Assembly (NCBI GenBank): GCA_964642165.1 | Contig: CAZXOC010000023.1 | Span: 1 to 42,506, forward strand | Direction: 5' to 3' | Origin: CAYRVX01 sp964642165 | GTDB lineage: Bacteria; Planctomycetota; Phycisphaerae; SM23-33 | Length of the DNA stretch: 42,506 nucleotides | Shown: one piece after another, positions 13,575 to 23,276 of the stretch | How positions within the stretch are numbered: position 1 is the stretch's first letter | Layout: each line of letters begins with the position of its first letter | Notes under the pieces: generated by a model | Database searches by the model: none | The model's input: only the letters and a program-made list of their open reading frames with translations | What the model was told of the DNA's origin: nothing | Position numbers and translations under genes: made by a program

Positions 13575-15796
13575 GCCTGCTCCCCTCCGCCCCGGACGCG
13601 CAGCGACGGATCGAGGGCGTCGCGCAGGGCGTCGCCGAACAGGTTGGCCGGCAGCACGAGGGCGAACATGGCCACGAACGCGCCCGCGAGGTTCCACCAC
13701 ACGGGGGGGTTGCGCCCCAGCTCGCCGCGGGCCTGGTTGATCATGGAGCCCCAGCTATAGGTATCCGGCCCGACGCCCACGCCGATGTAGCTCAGGACGG
13801 CCTCGGCGAGCACGAGCCCGCTGAACCGCAGCACGACGTTGATCAGGACCAGGTGCATGACGTTGGGCACGATGTGCTTGGCGATGACGCGGAACTTCGA
13901 CACGCCCAGCGCCAGGGCGGCCTGGACGTACTCGCGCTCGCGGAGCTTGAGCGTCTCGCCGCGAAGGAGCCGGCAGAGCCCGACCCAGCCGGTCAGGCCC
14001 ATCACGAGGCACAACTGCACGATGCCCTGCCCGAGGATCAGCATCACGCAGGCCACCAGCAGCACCCACGGGATGGACGACAGGGTCGTGTAGAAGTACT
14101 GGACGGCGTCGTCGATCCACCCGCCGAAGAAGCCCGCCACCACGCCGAAGAAGATGGCGAACGGCACGGCGATCAGCGTGGTCAGCCCGCCGACGATGAG
14201 CCCCGTCCGCACGCCCTTGAGCGTGATGTAGAGGACGTCCTGGCCGGTCATGTCCGTGCCCAGCACGTGCCACCGCGGGTGGGCGAGCCGCGGGCGCTCG
14301 CGCCGGCGGACGGTCTGCCCGTCGACCTCGGCCTCGATGGTCTCCTTCGTCAGGAGCTTCTCGGCGAACGGGCCCGAGTACGTCTTCTCCGCCCGCCGCG
14401 CCAGCGGCGCGAGGAGGCGGTCCAGGGCGGTCCGCGGCTCGCCGAGGACGGCCTTCGCGTTCGGCACGCCGGCGGCGGGGCGCTCCACGTCGCGCCAGGA
14501 GATGCTGTCCAGGCAGCCGACGACCACGTAGACGACGATGACGAACAGCGAGCCGCGCGCCATGCGGCTGCGCCACACGCGCCGCCACGCGCGCGTCCAC
14601 AGCTCCGTCCGCCTCGCGTGGTGGATGAACGCCGCGAACCCCAGCACAACGACCGCCAGGCCGCCGTTCGTCACGATCGGCACGCGGAGCCGCAGGCGGG
14701 TCAGGGACATGACGGCGAAGTACGTCCCCACGCCCGCCGCCACAAGCACGAGCACGCCGACGAGCATCTTCAGCAGGTCGACGGACGACGGGCGGCCGTA
14801 CGGGCTTCGCGTGTCGCTGACGCCCAGCGTGATCCGCGGGTCCACCAGCGTGTAGCTGATGTCCGTCATCAGCAGCCCGAGCACGTACAGCACCGAGCCG
14901 ATGTACGTCATGGAGCGGATGACCGCGAAATCCTGGGCGTGGATGGCGGTGATCGTCATGCTGCCCAGGCCCGGGATCGCAAAGAACGACTCCATGATCA
15001 GGCTGCCCATGAACAGGAACGGGATCCGCGTGACGGCGCCCGTGAGGATGGGGATCATGGCGTTCTTCAGGACGTGGCGGAACATGACCGCGCCCTCGCC
15101 GAGCCCCTTCGCCCGCGCCGTTCGCACGTAGTCCCGCCCGACCTCCTCGAGCATGACGGTGCGGTAGAATCGCACGGACCCGCCGATCCCCCCCACCACG
15201 CCGATCACGACCGGCAGGAAGACGAACTTCGCCGTGCTGCCCCCCCAGTCGAAGCCGGAGATCGGGAAGAGCCGCAGCCAGCCGGCGAAAAGGAACTGCC
15301 CCCCGATGATGTAGAACAGCGAGGAGACGGACATCATCAGGACGCACAGCACCGTGCCCCACCGGTCGAGGTAGGTTCCGCGGCAGAACGCGATGATCAG
15401 CGCCGTGGAGATGTAGACGGTCAGCCCCAGCAGGAAGGTCGGCACGGCGAAGGCCAGGCTGGGGCCCATCCGCCGGCGGATCTCCCTCGCGACGTCGCGC
15501 CCGGTGGAGTCGGACCGCCCGAGGTCGAAGATCAGCACCCGCGCACACTTCTGGTAGAGGAGGGTCTCGGTGATCTTCTCGGAGCCCTCGCCGTGTGCGT
15601 TGTAGAGGTACGGCAGGTCGTAGCCGCGGGCCTGGACCCATTCCCGGATGGCCTCGGGGGTGGCCTTCGTGCCCAGGGCCTGGCGGGCCATGTCCGCCGG
15701 CTTGTTGACGACGAAGAACAGCCCGAAGGTGATCAGCACGATGCCGAGGACGATCGGCACGGCGTAGAGCAGGCGGCGGATGACGTAGGCGAGCAT
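13571..15796 (-). CDS. Fused oligopeptide ABC transporter permease (OppB-OppC type)
   Basis: A 741-residue membrane protein joining two permeases. Residues 1-330 are OppB-like: MLAYVIRRLLYAVPIVLGIV at the start, then a cytoplasmic EAA loop at about 217-250 (RDYVRTARAKGLGEG). Residues 340-430 add two or three linking helices. Residues 500-741 are OppC-like: HVLGTDMTGQDV at 510-520, second EAA loop at about 617-650 (REYVQAALALGVSKFRV). OppB and OppC are normally separate genes of just over 300 residues each, so this is a fusion; the frame is continuous and both halves keep their motifs. It lies 4 bp after the binding-protein gene and overlaps the ATPase gene. GGGAGA precedes the ATG. Confidence 0.92.
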
Positions 15797-15800
15797 CGCG

Positions 15801-18026
15801 TCACGTCTCCCGGAACCGCCGGCTCGCCACGAGGACGGCGGGCACGGCCGCGGCCACGAGCACCGCCGCGAGCACGACGAGGGGCCACCAGCGAGGCTCG
15901 TTGCGTGCCCGGCGGTACCGCGTCCGCTTCGCCGTGTCGATGCGGCAGTACTTCACCACGTTCATGGTCATCGAGTTCGGCCAGGCGCTGCGGTACCAGT
16001 CGTGGTAGAGGCTGTAGCTCACCGGGTGGGACTTGAAGATCGCCGGCGCGTCCGTCCGCAACAGCGCCAGGGCCTTGCGGATCACCGCCAGGCGTTCCGG
16101 GGAGTTCTCCATGCTCCGCAGCGTCCGGAACAGCCGGTTGAACTCCTCGCTGTTGTACTTCGAGACCGGCTTGCCCTCGGCGTCGTTGGGGTCGGGGCAG
16201 TAGAACAGGAACAGGAAGTTCTCCGGGTCCGGGTAGTCGCCGTGCCACCCCCAGTGCAGGAACTGAAAGCTGCCCGAGAGCCTCTTCTCGTTGTGGCGGT
16301 TGCCGTCGCTCGTCTCGACCTCGAGCCGGACGTTGAGCTTCTCGAACTGCTTCCGGACGAACCGCACGCGGCTGCGCCCCTGCGCCGACGCCCACTGCGT
16401 GATGAACGTGAGCCGCAGCGGCTCGCCGTCCGCGCCGTAGCCGTTCGGGTAACCCGCGTCGGCGAGAAGCTTCTTTGCCTCCTCGATCCCCCGGCGGACG
16501 GGGCGGCGGGCCTTCTCGTCCCACCGGTACACGACCGGGTTGATGCCCGCCCGGCCGGGCTCCTGCCCGAAGATCTCCGGTGGGATCGGCCCGTGCGAGG
16601 GGACCGCCTGCCCGTTCGTGAAGATCGCGATCTCCTCCTCCGTGTCGAAGGCGATGCTGATCGCCTGGCGGAGCTTGCGCTTGTCCTCCGTGTAGCCGCC
16701 GATGACGGGATCATCCATGTTGAAGTTGTAGAAGTAGAACCCCGCCCCGGGCGAGGTCCGCAGGCGGATGCCCTCGGCGGCCAGGTCGTCGGTCAGCACC
16801 GAGTCGCCGTGCGAGCTCAGCCGCACCGCCTGGTCGAACATGTCGTTCTGCACCCCCGAGTTGTCGTAGTAGCCCTGGAGGAACTTGTTCCAGCGGGGGA
16901 TCGACTCCTTCTCCATCCGGTAGACGACGCGGTCGATCTGGGGCAGGCGGTTGCCGACGTCCTTGAGCATGTTGCCGTCTTCCATCTGCCTGTACCAGGC
17001 GACCGCCTCGGCGTCGTTGGGATCCGGGGTCGGCAGGTCCGGGTAGCGCTGGAGCCGGAAGTTGGGGTTCCGCTCGAGGACGATCTCGTTGGTGGGATCG
17101 TACCGCCGGAGCACGTACGGCCCGGTGCCGAGGAGGTTCTTGTCCAGCTCGATGCTCCGCTCGAGCAGCAGTCGCTGGTTGAAGAACGCCACCGCCTCGG
17201 GCGGGACCGGCGCGAAGAACGGCAGGGCCATCCAGTACAGGATCGGCGGGTACGGGGCCTGGATGACGATCTCGAACGTGTGGTCGTCGATCTGCCGCAC
17301 GAAGGGGAACTCGTCGGCGCCCTCGGCGTAGTCGATCGGGATCGGGTCGTACTTCTCGTCCTGCTCGCGGTTGTAGAGGGGCCCGGCGGCGGCCTTGCGG
17401 GCCTCGCGGGCCCTGGCCAGCTTCGCCTCCAGCACCTCGCGGTACTCCGCCATGCCCAGGAAGTGCTTCTTAAACGTCGGGTACAGCGGGCAGGTCACCT
17501 GCGGGCGCGGGTCGGCCAGGCGACGGATCTGGTGCACGAAGTCCGCCGCCTTCACCTCGCGCGTGGCGTGCGGCTGGATGTCCCACACGTCGTCGACGCC
17601 GCGCATGTCCTTCTCGGTCAGCCGCCGGTTGCGCTCCACGAAGCACGGATGGTCCTGGTAGCGCAGGCCCGGCCGGATCCGGATCGTGTAGACGACCGCC
17701 TCCTTGTACGTCCTGCCGCGGAAGGTCACTTCTCGCCGCTCGGGCTCGGGCACTTCCCGGGCCGTGCAGGGGATCATCTCGTAGGGGCGCTTGAGGTAGT
17801 GGTATTCGAACGGCGGCTCGAGGACGTTGCGGATGATGCTGTAGTCGCCGGACGAGTACGACCGGGCCGGGTCCATGTGCTGCGGCTCGGAGGAGAACGT
17901 CGCGTACAGGATGTTCTTGCCCTCGTCCTCCTCGGGATAGGGCGAGTTGTTGCAGGCGGCCGGCAGCAGGGCCAGCAAGGCCACGCCCGCTCGCCAACCC
18001 GCGTTGCCCAACTCCCGCGACGCCAT
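15801..18026 (-). CDS. Peptide ABC transporter substrate-binding lipoprotein with C-terminal anchor
   Basis: A 741-residue extracytoplasmic binding protein of the SBP_bac_5 (OppA/DppA) family. A lipoprotein signal ends in LLPAAC with C25 as lipidation site. Family features include the start of the mature domain (YATFSSEPQHMDPARSY), LLGTGPYVLRRYDPTNEIVL and FAFDTEE-like RQAISIAFDTEEEI. At the far C-terminus a membrane helix (WWPLVVLAAVLVAAAVPAVL, 713-732) is followed by RRFRET, so the protein is held at both ends. It is longer than typical OppA because of inserts. I chose the ATG at 18026, with AAAGGAA 8 bp upstream; the longer frame runs into the alcohol-dehydrogenase relic. It is first in a three-gene operon with the fused permease and ATPases. 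Confidence 0.92.
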   Translation of the reverse strand: MASRELGNAGWRAGVALLALLPAACNNSPYPEEDEGKNILYATFSSEPQHMDPARSYSSGDYSIIRNVLEPPFEYHYLKRPYEMIPCTAREVPEPERREVTFRGRTYKEAVVYTIRIRPGLRYQDHPCFVERNRRLTEKDMRGVDDVWDIQPHATREVKAADFVHQIRRLADPRPQVTCPLYPTFKKHFLGMAEYREVLEAKLARAREARKAAAGPLYNREQDEKYDPIPIDYAEGADEFPFVRQIDDHTFEIVIQAPYPPILYWMALPFFAPVPPEAVAFFNQRLLLERSIELDKNLLGTGPYVLRRYDPTNEIVLERNPNFRLQRYPDLPTPDPNDAEAVAWYRQMEDGNMLKDVGNRLPQIDRVVYRMEKESIPRWNKFLQGYYDNSGVQNDMFDQAVRLSSHGDSVLTDDLAAEGIRLRTSPGAGFYFYNFNMDDPVIGGYTEDKRKLRQAISIAFDTEEEIAIFTNGQAVPSHGPIPPEIFGQEPGRAGINPVVYRWDEKARRPVRRGIEEAKKLLADAGYPNGYGADGEPLRLTFITQWASAQGRSRVRFVRKQFEKLNVRLEVETSDGNRHNEKRLSGSFQFLHWGWHGDYPDPENFLFLFYCPDPNDAEGKPVSKYNSEEFNRLFRTLRSMENSPERLAVIRKALALLRTDAPAIFKSHPVSYSLYHDWYRSAWPNSMTMNVVKYCRIDTAKRTRYRRARNEPRWWPLVVLAAVLVAAAVPAVLVASRRFRET

Positions 18027-18063
18027 CGCAGCGTTCCTTTCGTGCCTTTCGTGGCCCGCGGCG

Positions 18064-18246
18064 TCACGCGCCCGGGCGGTCGTAGCTGCGCCGGAGGATC
18101 GCCGAGACGTCCTCCAGCGTCGCCACCTTCGGGTTGCTCTCGTAGTCCGGCAGGACGAGGCACGCCTTGGCCAGGCCGCCCAACTCGCCGACGCAGCCGC
18201 TGCCGAAATGCATCTCCGTCGGCTGGTAGTACGCAAACGATCTCAT
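18064..18246 (-). pseudogene. Internally deleted iron-containing alcohol dehydrogenase relic
   Basis: A 60-residue frame with an ATG and upstream AGAAAGA. Its first 27 residues (MRSFAYYQPTEMHFGSGCVG...) match the N-terminus of iron-containing alcohol dehydrogenases. The last 33 (LVLPDYESNPKVATLEDV...) match the extreme C-terminus of that family, where NP-[KR]-x-x-T-x-E-D-[VI] and a final helix are usual. The whole middle, with the nucleotide-binding and metal-binding domains (over 300 residues in intact members), is absent, yet the frame is kept. It cannot be an active dehydrogenase. It lies 37 bp upstream of the ABC binding-protein gene and may supply that operon's leader. An assembly collapse is an alternative. 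Confidence 0.65.
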
Positions 18247-18620
18247 CGGGTCTTTCTGTTCTCACGCACAGGCCCGTCCCGGCGCCGCACCGGACCGACG
18301 GCGTCCGGCCCGACCCAACGCCGGGCCGGGCGGGAGCCGTTCCCCCCTCTGCATAACAGACCGGCCCGCCCGAGGCAATGGAACGTTGCGCGGGAGCAAG
18401 TGACGATGGCGCGCGCCCGCGCCGCAGGTGCGCATTGTCGAGGAATCGACGCGTGAGATTCATTGGCAGGCGCGGCCGGGGCCAAGGTACGGTATCGCGT
18501 GCCCGGAGCGGGAGACGCCCGCAGTATCGCTTCACGGTCAGCGCCGGCGGCGCGAGACCGGCCCGCGTGGGCGGCGGGCCGCTATCGGCCGATGCCGTAC
18601 GCCGCCATCGGAGTTATCGC
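18247..18620. other. Divergent intergenic region before the M42 peptidase
   Basis: These 374 bp lie between the - strand dehydrogenase relic and the + strand peptidase gene and should hold promoters for both. I see a short palindrome GTCGA-GGAA-TCGAC at 18437-18450 but no convincing sigma-70 boxes, RNA gene or repeat. Long open frames crossing it on the + strand lack a good start and look like GC-driven shadows. Confidence 0.4.
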
Positions 18621-19685
18621 ATGCGCAAGAAATCGCTTGCCTTCCTCGAAGAGCTGTTGAACTGCCCCTCCCCCAGCGGCTTCGAGCCGAAGATCCAGCG
18701 GGCCTGGTGCCGGTACGTTCGCGAGTTCAGCGACGAGGTCCACACGGACAGCTACGGCAACGCCGTGGCCGTCGTGAACCCGGAGGGGCGCCCGCGCGTC
18801 CTGCTGGACGGCCACTGCGACGAGCTCGGGCTGATGGTCAAGCACATCGGCGACAAGGGCTTCATCTACTTCCAGAAGATCGGCGGCGTGGACGCGGCGC
18901 AGCTTCGGGGCAAGCGCGTGGACGTCCACGGGCGCAAAGGCGTTGTCCGCGGCGTCATCGGCGCGACGGCCGTCCACCTCCAGGAACGCGGCAAGGAGCC
19001 CAAGGTGCCCAAGGTCCACGAGTGCTGGATCGACATCGGGGCCGCCGACGCGAAGGACGCCCGGCGCCAGGTCGCCGTCGGCGACGCCATCGCGTTCGTG
19101 GACGCCTTCGAGCTGCTGAACGACCGGGTGGCCGTCGCGCGGGCCTGCGACGACCGCGTGGGGATCTGGGTGGCGGCCGAGGCGCTGCGCATCGCCGCCG
19201 CCGGAAAGCTCCACTGCGCCGTCCACGCGTGCAGCAGCATCCAGGAGGAGATCGGCCTGCACGGGGCGCGCATGAACGCGTTCAACATCAAGCCGGACGT
19301 CGCGCTGGCCCTGGAGGTCACCCACGCGACGGACTCCCCCGGCATCGACGCCAAGCGCTTCGGCGAGGTCAAGCTGGGCGGCGGGCCGACCGTCAGCATC
19401 GGGCGGGAGAACCACCCCGTGCTCGTCCGCCGTCTCCGCGACGTCGCGCGCAAGGCGAGGATCCCGCTCCAGATCGAGGCGTTCAGCCTCGTCGGCGGCA
19501 CCGACGCGATGGCCTACTGGATCAGCAACGGCGGCGTGCCGTCGGCCGTCATCGGCGTGCCCGACCGCTACATGCACAGCACGATCGAAATGGTCGACCT
19601 TCGCGACCTCGATCGCACGGCGCGCCTCGTCGGAGGCTTCTGCCGCGACCTGCGAGCGGGCGAGAAGTTCGTCGTGAAGGTGTGA
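18621..19685 (+). CDS. M42-family metallo-aminopeptidase (FrvX/endoglucanase-M type)
   Basis: A cytoplasmic co-catalytic metallopeptidase of 354 residues, normal for M42. Predicted metal and catalytic residues are all present: H65 in LDGHCDELG, D177 in RACDDRVGIW, the E209-E210 pair in SSIQEEIG, E232 in ALEVTHATD, and H319 in PDRYMHS. The HCDELG form differs slightly from the common HMDEIG. The first residues MRKKSLAFLEELLNCPSPSG match the family N-terminus, so I use the ATG at 18621 (CGGAG 7 bp upstream) and not the longer frame from 18378. It would trim N-terminal residues from peptides, a fair partner for the adjacent peptide importer on the other strand (inference). Confidence 0.9.
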   Translation: MRKKSLAFLEELLNCPSPSGFEPKIQRAWCRYVREFSDEVHTDSYGNAVAVVNPEGRPRVLLDGHCDELGLMVKHIGDKGFIYFQKIGGVDAAQLRGKRVDVHGRKGVVRGVIGATAVHLQERGKEPKVPKVHECWIDIGAADAKDARRQVAVGDAIAFVDAFELLNDRVAVARACDDRVGIWVAAEALRIAAAGKLHCAVHACSSIQEEIGLHGARMNAFNIKPDVALALEVTHATDSPGIDAKRFGEVKLGGGPTVSIGRENHPVLVRRLRDVARKARIPLQIEAFSLVGGTDAMAYWISNGGVPSAVIGVPDRYMHSTIEMVDLRDLDRTARLVGGFCRDLRAGEKFVVKV

Positions 19686-19836
19686 ACCGGCCGGGCGCGT
19701 CGCCGGGCGCGGGGGCGCTCGGAAACGCCCGCGACGCAAGCGGACTTCGTCGGTTCATCTGAATGGGTCGCCGACCCGGGAACGCCCGGGCGACAGGCCC
19801 GAGGCAGCGGCCCCGGACACACAGGAAGGACGCATC

Positions 19837-20256
19837 ATGAAGCGATGGCTCGTGGCCGCGTGGATCGGGGCGCTGCTGATCGCTCCGGCCGCGCGGGCGG
19901 CAGAAAAGAAGCCCCCCGAGGACAAGCGCAGCGTCGCCGAACTGGTCCAGGCCCTGGGCGGGGAGCTCCCCGGCGGACGACAGCGGGCGGCCTCGGCGCT
20001 GGGCAAGATGGGCACGCTGCCGGTGCCCGCCGCCCGCGCGCTGGCGAGGTCCGTCACCGATCCGGACCCCTGGGTCCGCGAGAGCGCCATCGACGCGCTG
20101 CGGCGGGGCACGAAGGACGAATCGATCCTCCTGCCGGCGGCCGCGGCGGCGAGGCGGCTGCTCAAGCGGGGCGAGAACGTCCTGGCCGTCCACTGCCGCC
20201 GGGGCGAGCGCAGCCCGGCGCCCGTGGACGTCGGCCTGGAGGGGGCCGGACCCTAG
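19837..20256 (+). CDS. Short exported HEAT-repeat protein, probably internally deleted
   Basis: A 139-residue protein. A signal peptide ends near ARA-A (residues 19-22). One or two HEAT-type helical repeats follow (RQRAASALGKMG and DPDPWVRESAIDALRRG, 48-91). The tail LKRGENVLAVHCRRGERSP plus VDVGLEG (109-135) resembles the end of the beta-sandwich domains seen in larger planctomycete exported proteins, where L-x-x-G-x-N-V-L-A-V-H-C is followed by DVGL. Such proteins normally carry several hundred residues between the HEAT repeats and this tail, so a large in-frame deletion is likely. The ATG has a strong AGGAAGGA 7 bp upstream. It begins the sulfatase run on the + strand. Confidence 0.6.
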   Translation: MKRWLVAAWIGALLIAPAARAAEKKPPEDKRSVAELVQALGGELPGGRQRAASALGKMGTLPVPAARALARSVTDPDPWVRESAIDALRRGTKDESILLPAAAAARRLLKRGENVLAVHCRRGERSPAPVDVGLEGAGP

Positions 20257-20275
20257 ACGGCAGGAGATGGACCCG

Positions 20276-21700
20276 ATGACGAGACCCACTGCTACAGCGC
20301 CGTTGCGCATAGGCCGACGGCGGTTCCTCCAGCGCCTGGGTGTGGGCGCCGCGGCGCTGGCCGCCCCGGGCGTGCTGGGCGGCGAGCGCGAGGCCCGGCG
20401 CCCGAACGTGCTGCTGATCTACACCGACGACCAGGGCACGCTGGACGCCAACTGCTACGGCTCGAAGGACCTCCACACGCCGCACGTGGACGCGCTGGCG
20501 GCGTCCGGCGTGCGCTTCACCCAGGCCTACGCCCACACGGTCTGCTGCCCGTCGCGGGCGCTGCTGCTGACCGGGCGGCATCCCCAGCGGTGCAACGTCG
20601 GGGCGTGGCAGCAGGGAGACATGAAGGCCCCGAAGAAGGGCACCAACATGTTCCTCTCCGAGGTCACCCTCGCCGAGGTGCTCCGGTCGGCCGGGTACAG
20701 GACGGCCCTGTTCGGCAAGTGGCACCTGGGCGCCCATCGCGACCACGGGCCGACCCGCCAGGGCTTCGACGAGTTCTTCGGCTTCCGCGGCGGGTTCATC
20801 GACAACTACCTGCACTACTTCCTCCACGGGCGGGGCTACCACGACCTCTACGAGGGCGCCCGGGAAGTGCACCGCAAGGGCGAGTACTTCCCCGACCTCA
20901 TCGCCGACCGGGCCGTGCGGTTCCTCGAGCGGAACCGAAACAGGCCGTTCTTCCTGTACCTGGCCCTGAACATCCCGCACTACCCCGAGCAGGCCGATGC
21001 GACGTTCGACGAGCGCTACAAGCACCTGCCCATGCCGCGGCGGTCCTACGCGAAGGTGATCTCGACCACGGACGACCGGGTGGGGCGCGTGCTGGGCAAG
21101 CTGGAGGAGCTCGGCCTGCGGGACGACACGATCGTCATCTTCATGAGCGACAACGGCCATTCGGCGGAGGACAACCGCATCCGCGTGGACGGCCACGCCA
21201 GCGGCCTGCCGAAGGGCCACCATTACGGCGCCAACGGCGGCGGGGGCAACACGGGCAAGTGGCGCGGGCACAAGGGAACGTTCCTCGAGGGCGGCATCCG
21301 CGTGCCGGCGATCCTGAGCTACCCGCGGAAGCTGCCCAAGGGCGTCGTTCGCGGCCAGGCCATCACCGCCGCGGACTTCTTCCCCACGGTCCTGGAACTC
21401 TGCGGCGTTCCCCGGCCGAAGGTCAAGCTCGACGGCGCGTCCCTGCTGCGAATCGTCCGGGACGATGCGCCCTCGCACCATCGGGTGATGCACTGGCAGT
21501 GGTACGCCAACTGGGCCGCCCGCGAGGGCGACTGGAAGCTGCTCGGCAGGCGAGACAAGGCGACGTTCCTGGGCAACCTGGCCGACGAGGAGCCCGAGCG
21601 GAAGAACTACCTCCGCGAGAAGCCCGAGATCGCCCGGCGCCTCCTCGAACGGCACCGCTCGTGGGTCCGGGACGTCACGCCGAAAGGAGGCGACTCATGA
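20276..21700 (+). CDS. Tat-exported sulfatase 1
   Basis: A 474-residue formylglycine-dependent sulfatase that hydrolyses sulfate esters outside the cytoplasm. A Tat signal (GRRRFLQRLGVGAAALAAP, 13-31) precedes the metal-binding LLIYTDDQG (46-54). The sulfatase signature TVCCPSRALLLTG places the cysteine to be converted to formylglycine at C90 (C-C-P-S-R), and FGKWHLGAHRDHG and FMSDNGHSAEDN supply further active-site residues. I chose the ATG at 20276, which has AGGAG 9 bp upstream; the ATG at 20267 directly abuts that box. Substrate not predictable. The last bases overlap sulfatase 2 (ATGA), so both are co-translated. Confidence 0.93.
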   Translation: MTRPTATAPLRIGRRRFLQRLGVGAAALAAPGVLGGEREARRPNVLLIYTDDQGTLDANCYGSKDLHTPHVDALAASGVRFTQAYAHTVCCPSRALLLTGRHPQRCNVGAWQQGDMKAPKKGTNMFLSEVTLAEVLRSAGYRTALFGKWHLGAHRDHGPTRQGFDEFFGFRGGFIDNYLHYFLHGRGYHDLYEGAREVHRKGEYFPDLIADRAVRFLERNRNRPFFLYLALNIPHYPEQADATFDERYKHLPMPRRSYAKVISTTDDRVGRVLGKLEELGLRDDTIVIFMSDNGHSAEDNRIRVDGHASGLPKGHHYGANGGGGNTGKWRGHKGTFLEGGIRVPAILSYPRKLPKGVVRGQAITAADFFPTVLELCGVPRPKVKLDGASLLRIVRDDAPSHHRVMHWQWYANWAAREGDWKLLGRRDKATFLGNLADEEPERKNYLREKPEIARRLLERHRSWVRDVTPKGGDS

Positions 21701-23223
21701 ACCGGCGCGGCCCGACACGACGTGCGTTCCTCAAGGCCATCGGCCTCGGCGCCGCGGCGCTGACGAGCCGGGCGACCCTGCGCGGCGAGGAAGCGCCCGC
21801 CCCGGCGCGGGCCGGCAGCGCCCGGCCGAACATCCTCTTCATCATGTCCGACGACCACGCCGCCCCGGCGATCAGCGCCTACGGCGACTTCCTCGCCGCC
21901 GCCGCGCCGACGCCGAACATCGACCGCATCGCGACCGGCGGCATGCTGTTTGGGAACTGCTTCGTCACGAACTCGATCTGCACGCCGAGCCGGTCGGCGA
22001 TCTTCACCGGCAAGTACTCCCACGCCAACGGGGTGTACAAGTTCACGCCGCTGGACCAGAGCCAGCCGACGCTGCCGAAGCTCCTGCGGGCCGCCGGCTA
22101 CCACACCGCGATCATCGGCAAGTACCACCTGCACTCGAACCCCGTGGGCTTCGACTACTTCTCGGTGCTCCCGGGTCAGGGGCGCTACCACGATCCCCAG
22201 TTCGTCGAGATGGGCGACGAGCACCCCGGCGGGCGCGTCAGCCGGGGAAAGCGAACCGCCCACAAGGGACACTCCTCCGACGTCATCGCCGGCAAGGCGC
22301 TGAACTACCTTCGCCACGTCCGCCCGAAGGACCGGCCGTTCGCGCTGTTTTGCCACTTCAAGGCCCCGCACGACACGTGGCAGTGCGCCCGGCGCTACGA
22401 TCGCTACCTGGCGGACGTCGCCCTGCCGGAGCCCGCGACGCTGCACGACGACTACCGCACGCGGAGCGACGCCATCCGGCGGACGACGCAGAAGATCGGC
22501 CAGCGGCACACGAGCTACGTCCCCAAGGCCAGGCAGCCCGACGAGCGGAAGCGCGTCAGCGAGTGCTACCAGGTCTACATCAAGAAGTACCTCCGCTGCG
22601 TCAAGGGCATCGACGACAACGTCGGGCGGATCCTGGACCACCTCCGCACGTCGGGGCTGGGGCGGAACACGATCGTGATCTACACCGCCGACCAGGGCTT
22701 CTTCCTCGGCGAGCACGGGCTGTACGACAAGCGGTTCATGTACGACGAGGCGATGCGGATGCCCCTGCTGGTCCGCTGGCCGGGCCGGGTCAAGCCGGGC
22801 TCGCGCAACGAGGACATCGTCCTGAACGTGGACTTCGCCCCGACGCTGCTCCAGGCCGCCGGCGCCGACCCGCGCCGCGACATGCAGGGCCGGAGCTTCC
22901 TGCCCCTGCTGACCGGAAGGACGCCCAAGGACTGGCGCCGGTCGATGTACTACCGGTACTACTTCTCGCACTTCAACACCGAGCCGCACTACGGCGTGCG
23001 GACGAGGACGCACAAGCTGATCTGCTTCCACCGGCTCGGCCAGTGGGAAATGTACGACCTCACGCGCGACCCGCACGAGGTGAGGAACCTCTACGGCGAC
23101 CCGGCCCGGCAGGAGGAGGTCCGCCGGCTCAAGGACGAGCTGGCGCGGCTCCAGAAGGAACTGAAGGACGACGTCCGCGACGTGGGCGACCGGCCGCGAA
23201 CCGGGTTCGAGAAGGTACAATGA
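21697..23223 (+). CDS. Tat-exported sulfatase 2
   Basis: A 508-residue sulfatase with a twin-arginine signal (TRRAFLKAIGLGAAALTSRA, 7-26). Metal ligands are in FIMSDDHAAPA (48-58), the formylglycine cysteine is C95 in NSICTPSRSAIFTGKYSHANG, and IIGKYHLH and YTADQGFFLGEHGLYDKRF complete the active site. The block after the active site (PLLVRWPGRVKPGS) and the C-terminal DPHEVRNLY are typical of the arylsulfatase A/iduronate-sulfatase-like branch common in Planctomycetota. AAAGGAGG precedes the ATG, which overlaps the stop of sulfatase 1. The next gene starts 53 bp on. The true sulfated substrate is unknown. Confidence 0.93.
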   Translation: MNRRGPTRRAFLKAIGLGAAALTSRATLRGEEAPAPARAGSARPNILFIMSDDHAAPAISAYGDFLAAAAPTPNIDRIATGGMLFGNCFVTNSICTPSRSAIFTGKYSHANGVYKFTPLDQSQPTLPKLLRAAGYHTAIIGKYHLHSNPVGFDYFSVLPGQGRYHDPQFVEMGDEHPGGRVSRGKRTAHKGHSSDVIAGKALNYLRHVRPKDRPFALFCHFKAPHDTWQCARRYDRYLADVALPEPATLHDDYRTRSDAIRRTTQKIGQRHTSYVPKARQPDERKRVSECYQVYIKKYLRCVKGIDDNVGRILDHLRTSGLGRNTIVIYTADQGFFLGEHGLYDKRFMYDEAMRMPLLVRWPGRVKPGSRNEDIVLNVDFAPTLLQAAGADPRRDMQGRSFLPLLTGRTPKDWRRSMYYRYYFSHFNTEPHYGVRTRTHKLICFHRLGQWEMYDLTRDPHEVRNLYGDPARQEEVRRLKDELARLQKELKDDVRDVGDRPRTGFEKVQ

Positions 23224-23276
23224 GGCCGGGCGCCGCGGACGCCGAGTGTCGTGCAATGGAGACAAGGAGCTTGAGG

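Noticed and set aside
18378..18620. Extended N-terminus for the M42 peptidase from an upstream start.
   Set aside because: The added residues are arginine-rich without family similarity, and the ATG at 18621 matches the family N-terminus.
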